This document shows, one piece after another, positions 44,678 to 48,297 of a stretch of 48,297 nt of DNA. The DNA is from Deltaproteobacteria bacterium (GTDB lineage Bacteria > Myxococcota_A > Polyangia > Polyangiales > Polyangiaceae), in assembly GCA_016209145.1 (NCBI GenBank), contig JACQWT010000035.1, positions 1 through 48,297 of the forward strand, written 5' to 3'. The notes beneath the pieces were generated by a model. The model did not search any database. It was given only the letters and a program-made list of their open reading frames with translations, and was not told the DNA's origin. Within the stretch, counting starts at the first letter, position 1. Each line of letters starts with the position of its first letter. Both the position numbers and the translations under genes were made by a program.

Positions 44678-45765
44678 GGGCTGGGGGCTCCGGTACCGAT
44701 GGCGTGCAGCCACCGCTCCAAGATCGTCCTGCCTTGCTCCAGCTTGGTCAAGCACGTCCACTCGTTGCGCTGGTGGGCCTGCGCGTTGACGCCGGGGCCG
44801 AAGCTCGCGGCGGCAACGCCGTAGCGCGCCAAGCGCGCCACGTCGGTCCATGCCTGCTTGGGGACGACGCCTTCTACTCCGGCCTGCCGCAGGGCCCCAA
44901 GCAGCAGGTGATCGGAGCAGGGCGCCGCGGCGGGGCACAGATCGCGCCAGCGGATCTCCCCGCGGCCGGCCACCAGCGCCACGATCTGCGCCTGCGCCTC
45001 GCCCAGCGCGTAGCTCGGCGCGAAGCGGTGGTTCAAGTTGACCAGGAACTCATCCGGCACGATGTTGCGCGCCCGTCCCCCGCTGGCCGTCGTGGCGCTC
45101 GTCACTGTGCGGAACAGCAGGCCGCCCACCAGCTCCTCGCGGGGCGGGAGCGCCGCGAGATCGCGCAAGAGCGAGCCGGCCTGGTGGATGGCGTTCTCGC
45201 CTTCCCAGGGACGCGCGCTGTGCGCCGTCCGACCGCGAAAGCGCACCTCGGCGTGAATCGATCCGGCACAGCCCAGGCTGAGCTGGTTGTCGCTCGGCTC
45301 CAGGCACAGCGCGAGCTCGGCGGCGCGCAGCTCCGGATCCCGCTCCAGCACGAGCTCCAGCTCGTTCTCCAAATACGGCCCCTCCTCCCGGGCGTAGAAC
45401 ACGAGCGACAGATCGAGGGCCGCGCACAGCTCGGGCGAATGCTCGACGAGATCGAGCATGAGGGCGAGGCCCGACTTCATGTCGGCGGCACCCGGGCCGT
45501 ACAGCCGACCGTGCTCGATGCGCACGGGGCCGTCGTGCTCGGTGCGCACGACGTCGAGATGGCCCACCAAGGCAACCCGGGGACCCCCGGTCCCCCTTCC
45601 GACGGGCACGAGCAGCGAGTCGCCGTACCGGCGCACCGGTCCGGCCAGGCGGGCCGGGCGGAGCCGCTCGATCAGGGCCTGGCACAGCGCCGCCTCCTCG
45701 CCCGTCGGCGACGGGATCGCGCACAGCCAGCGCAGCGTCTCGGCGAGCCGGTCGTGCGCGCTCAC
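44674..45765 (-). CDS. dapE: succinyl-diaminopimelate desuccinylase (M20 family)
   Basis: Removes succinate from N-succinyl-LL-diaminopimelate in lysine and peptidoglycan synthesis. It is a 363-residue M20 zinc peptidase fold: H69 and D71 in VGHLDVV, D95 in GPGAADMKSGL, the Glu pair E126-E127 in YAREEGPYL, and a closing His in NAQAHQRNEW. The GTG at 45765 overlaps the dapD stop (GTGA), and the next gene overlaps by ATGA, so all three are one transcription unit. The neighbour makes the dap pathway assignment likely over other M20 activities. Confidence 0.88.
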   Translation of the reverse strand: MSAHDRLAETLRWLCAIPSPTGEEAALCQALIERLRPARLAGPVRRYGDSLLVPVGRGTGGPRVALVGHLDVVRTEHDGPVRIEHGRLYGPGAADMKSGLALMLDLVEHSPELCAALDLSLVFYAREEGPYLENELELVLERDPELRAAELALCLEPSDNQLSLGCAGSIHAEVRFRGRTAHSARPWEGENAIHQAGSLLRDLAALPPREELVGGLLFRTVTSATTASGGRARNIVPDEFLVNLNHRFAPSYALGEAQAQIVALVAGRGEIRWRDLCPAAAPCSDHLLLGALRQAGVEGVVPKQAWTDVARLARYGVAAASFGPGVNAQAHQRNEWTCLTKLEQGRTILERWLHAIGTGAPSP

Positions 45766-46506
45766 GCTCCCACCCCTCCCCCCCACCCGTCGAAGTCGCG
45801 CAGCGCGGCGTTGAGGGACACCTTGCGGTCGGTGGACTGTTGCCGCTGCCCGATGATGAGCGCGCAGGGCACGCCGAACTCGCCGGCCGGGAAGCGCTTG
45901 GGCCGCGTGCCCGGAATGACCACGGAGCGCGCCGGCACCCGGCCGCGGTGCTCGACGGGTTCCGGGCCCGTGACGTCGATGAGGCGGGTCGAGCCCGTCA
46001 GCACCACGCCCGCGCCAATCACGGCCTCGCGCTCCACGTGCACGCCCTCGACGACGACGGCGCGCGAGCCGATGAAGCAGCCGTCCTCCACGATCACGGG
46101 TCTCGCACCGGGAGGCTCGAGCACGCCGCCGATGCCCGCGCCGCCCGCGAGGTGGCAGTCGCGGCCGATCTGGGCGAGGCTGCCCACGGTCGCCCAGGTG
46201 TCGACAAGCGTGCCGGCGCCCACGCGCGCGCCGATGTTTACGTAGGCGGGCAGGCCCGACCTCGTGCACCTCCACGGCGCGAAGCTGAAAGTACAGCAGC
46301 ACGGCGCGGGCGATCCAGGCGTGCACCGTCCAGTCGCCCTGCCCCTCCGGCGCAGAGGCCGCCCGCAAGCGCCCCTGGTCCAGCCCGGCCAGCACCTCGC
46401 CCACGGCGGCGGCGTGCTCGGCCGAGCGCAAGAGCGCCCGGTCGGCGTAGGCCGCGTCGACCAGGCGCTCCAGCCGGGCCGCGTCGCTGGCTTCTTGCTG
46501 GGCCAT
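45762..46506 (-). CDS. dapD: tetrahydrodipicolinate N-succinyltransferase, frame broken by an internal gap
   Basis: Forms N-succinyl-2-amino-6-ketopimelate in lysine/DAP synthesis. The N-terminal part (ATG 46506) has the DapD domain ending in WTVHAWIARAVLLYFQLRAVEVHEV. The C-terminal hexapeptide part (about 46256 down to 45762, another frame) has GAGTLVDTWATVGS, GGAGIGGVLEPP and GRVPARSVVIPGTRPKRFPAGEFG, typical of DapD. Between them about 40 conserved residues are absent and the frame changes near 46254-46260. The enzyme as read could not be made. Given the intact dapE neighbour, missing sequence is more likely than true loss. Confidence 0.85.
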
Positions 46507-46526
46507 GCGCGCTCTACCCGGTCATG

Positions 46527-46955
46527 TCAGACCGCGGCCGCCACCTCGCAGCCGGGGAAGAAGTAGGCGATCTCGCGCGCCGCCGTCTCGCGCGCGTCCG
46601 AGCCGTGCACCGCGTTCTCGCCCACGTTGGTGCCATAGAGCCGGCGAATCGTGTCCTTGTCCGCCCTGGCCGGGTCGGTGGCGCCGATCACCTCGCGGTA
46701 CCGGTCGATGGCGTTGTCCGCCTCCAAGACCATCACGATCACGGGCGCGCTCGACATGAACTCGCACAGCGGCATGAAGAAGCTCTTGCCGCGGTGCACG
46801 TCGTAGAAGCCCTCGGCCTGCTTGCGCGTGAGCTCTACCTGGCGCAGCGCCTTGATCTCGAAGCCTGCCTCCTGCAGCCTGGCGATGATGGCGCCGGCCT
46901 TGTTCTGCTTCATCGCGTCGGGCTTGATGATGGCAAGGGTTCGCTGTCGGGCCAT
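46527..46955 (-). CDS. ndk: nucleoside diphosphate kinase
   Basis: A 142-residue cytoplasmic enzyme that equalises nucleoside triphosphate pools through a phosphohistidine. Conserved segments are LAIIKPDA, the catalytic H117 in NAVHGSD, and DTIRRLYGTNVGEN. The ATG at 46955 is chosen over an upstream in-frame start because it gives the normal family length. It lies just upstream of dapD, 20 bp apart, on the same strand. Confidence 0.96.
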   Translation of the reverse strand: MARQRTLAIIKPDAMKQNKAGAIIARLQEAGFEIKALRQVELTRKQAEGFYDVHRGKSFFMPLCEFMSSAPVIVMVLEADNAIDRYREVIGATDPARADKDTIRRLYGTNVGENAVHGSDARETAAREIAYFFPGCEVAAAV

Positions 46956-47133
46956 GGGAGCCTGCGTAGCGAGATCCGGGCGGGCGCGCAAGATCTGCCC
47001 GGAGACCCTAGAGCCACGAGGTCGAGCGCGGGCGCCGGCTGGAGGTCGCGCACCGGATCGCCATGTCGCCCGTGTAGCCGGGGTCCGGCTTGCTGCGAAG
47101 CGTGCGAGCCCGGCGCGCGAACAGCAGATTGAA

Positions 47134-47553
47134 TCACCGCAGCGACTGTCCGGTCGTGGCCGGGACGAGTTTGCCGTATTTCACGCCTTTGGTGCTGATG
47201 AGGTTCTCTCCCATGGCCAGGACTTCCTGGGCGCGACCGCGCAGGATCAGCACCTCCAGGCAGTTGTGCGCGTCGATGTGGACGTGGAGGCCGGAGACCA
47301 CGGCCTGGTGTCTCTGGTGCTGGATCCCGGCCAGCTTCTGGGCGAGGCCCGAGGCATCGTGCTCGTAGACGAGCGCGACGACCGCGACCCGCTCCTCGCG
47401 TCCCTTCGGATCCGACCACTCACGCTGCACCAGCGAGTCGCGGATCACGTCACGGATCGCCTCGGAGCGGTTCTGGTAGCCCTTGGCCGCGATCAGCCGG
47501 TCGAAACGTCGAAGCAGGTCCTCGTCCAGCGAGATCCCGATGCGCTCGATCAT
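47134..47553 (-). CDS. nikR: nickel-responsive transcriptional regulator
   Basis: A 139-residue ribbon-helix-helix repressor with an ACT-like nickel domain. The RHH part is RIGISLDEDLLRRFDRLIAAKGYQNRSEAIRDVIRDSL. Nickel ligands match the family pattern: H79, H90, H92 (GLHVHID) and C98 (HNCLE). The ribosome site GAGGCAAG directly precedes the ATG. It lies 68 bp downstream of a nickel-type ABC ATPase on the same strand and probably controls it. No GTATGA-like NikR operator was found in the gap. The 142-bp gap 46992-47133 holds nothing recognisable. Confidence 0.95.
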   Translation of the reverse strand: MIERIGISLDEDLLRRFDRLIAAKGYQNRSEAIRDVIRDSLVQREWSDPKGREERVAVVALVYEHDASGLAQKLAGIQHQRHQAVVSGLHVHIDAHNCLEVLILRGRAQEVLAMGENLISTKGVKYGKLVPATTGQSLR

Positions 47554-47621
47554 CTTGCCTCTGCGCGGGCAGTCACGACAGGCCCGGGATCTGGCACTCT
47601 CTCACATCAGCCCGCCGCCCG

Positions 47622-48296
47622 TCATTCCGAATCGTGCACGTGGTAGTGCGCATGACGGGCCCTGCCGTGGGTGTGCAGGTGACGGTGGGCAAGCCCACTG
47701 TCGACCAGGAGCCTGTCGTCGGCGAGAAGAGCCGCGGTCGGGCCGTCGAAGAGCACTCCCTGCCTGCCTGGCGCGAGCAGGACGGCCCGCGAGCCAAGCT
47801 CCTCTGCGACCGTCAGGTTGTGAGTCGAAGATACCACCGTGACGCCGTCGAGACCGGCCAGAAGGTCGAGCAGATGGCCGGCCGCGGCAGGATCGAGGCT
47901 CGCAGTGGCCTCGTCGAGAAGCAGCACCTTCGGCTCGATCGCCAAGATCGCGCCGAGCGCCACGCGCTTCTTCTCCCCGCCCGAAAGCTCGAACGGGGGC
48001 CGGTCGAGGAACTGGGCCACGCCGAACGTCTCGGCCCAGCGAACGACGCGCGCCGCGACGTCCGGCAGGCCAAGATGGCGTGGGCCAAACGCGATCTCGT
48101 CGGCCACGGATGTGTTGAAGAGCATCGCGTCCACGTTCTGGAAGAGCAGAGCCACCTCGCCGCGGAACCTCCGCCGGAACGCGGCGTCGCCCAGCGTCGC
48201 GGCATCGAGCGGCCGGCCGTGGTAACGGGCCGCGCCTGCCGACGGGAAGATCAGTGCGTCGAGCAGCTTGAGCAGGGTGGTCTTGCCGCAGCCGTT
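47622..48296 (-). CDS. nikO: nickel/cobalt ECF-type ABC transporter ATPase (5' end beyond the window)
   Basis: Only the part after the start of Walker A is visible (NGCGKTT at the window edge). It has Walker A, a Q-loop (LLFQNVDAML), signature LSGGEKKRVALG, Walker B VLLLDEATASLD and switch His in SSTHN. The sequence has CbiO/NikO-type features. The C-terminus is a His-rich tail (HRHLHTHGRARHAHYHVH) likely to bind nickel. The neighbour nikR supports a nickel role. The gene name is an inference; the membrane partners lie outside the window. Confidence 0.85.
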   Translation of the reverse strand, partial: NGCGKTTLLKLLDALIFPSAGAARYHGRPLDAATLGDAAFRRRFRGEVALLFQNVDAMLFNTSVADEIAFGPRHLGLPDVAARVVRWAETFGVAQFLDRPPFELSGGEKKRVALGAILAIEPKVLLLDEATASLDPAAAGHLLDLLAGLDGVTVVSSTHNLTVAEELGSRAVLLAPGRQGVLFDGPTAALLADDRLLVDSGLAHRHLHTHGRARHAHYHVHDSE

Positions 48297-48297
48297 G

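Noticed and set aside
46992..47133. tRNA or small RNA gene between nikR and ndk
   Set aside because: No cloverleaf arms or T-loop motif could be built, and there are no promoter or terminator signs.
47554..47640. NikR operator upstream of nikR
   Set aside because: No GTATGA-N16-TCATAC-like palindrome is present; GTCACGAC and GTCATTC half-matches are too weak.

Overview
The window looks like a chromosomal contig from a myxobacterium (Myxococcota, most likely a Polyangia-type lineage). GC content is very high (about 70% by eye) with strong G/C at third codon positions. There are many Gly/Ser-rich, Cys-rich lipoproteins, a MYXO-CTERM surface protein, a TIGR04551-type outer-membrane protein, an MXAN_6577-like cysteine-repeat protein, MopE-type metal-binding repeats and fused transporter/spermidine-synthase-like proteins. 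All family names come from motif recognition only; no database was searched.

Layout. 86-3643 (+): a sugar-modification and glycosylation cluster (DegT-type aminotransferase, NAD-dependent epimerase, hexapeptide acyltransferase, GT4 glycosyltransferase). 3624-8559 (-): a small C-terminal-like ORF, alaS and a TIGR04551-like porin. 9050-11893: a Cys-rich lipoprotein, a von Willebrand A lipoprotein and a divergent receiver-like protein, with promoters that suggest leaderless mRNAs. 11890-18569 (-): a tightly overlapping run of dihydropyrimidinase, ABC exporter, GAF-like protein, cytoplasmic subtilisin-like protease and TPR protein. This is the best candidate here for an undescribed peptide-handling or signalling system. 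18739-22131 (-): fabD-fabG-acpP-ribD. 22265-24943: a receiver-GAF-HD-GYP phosphodiesterase, lipB and an Atl1/MGMT-like protein. 25031-33776 (+): a run of exported proteins (12 x 43-residue Cys repeats, S41-like protease, two small lipoproteins, a MYXO-CTERM protein, a CXXCH propeller lipoprotein). 33998-35164 (-): a MopE-like lipoprotein flanked by two copies of a MITE-like element. 35515-40358: two convergent paralogous membrane/spermidine-synthase-like genes whose 3' ends overlap by 100 bp. 40518-43456 (+): a small orphan protein, a lipoprotein remnant and a second CXXCH propeller lipoprotein. 43466-46506 (-): dapD-dapE with a MshEN-type c-di-GMP-binding protein. 46527-48296 (-): ndk, nikR and a nickel-type ABC ATPase cut by the window end.

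Main caution. At three places (about 1125, 6430 and 46256) conserved genes are joined or broken as if 100-300 bp were missing: the ends of two neighbours at the first two, the middle of dapD at the third. alaS and dapD are normally essential, so missing sequence or an assembly collapse is more likely than real gene loss, but both readings are given. No tRNA, rRNA or CRISPR array was seen.
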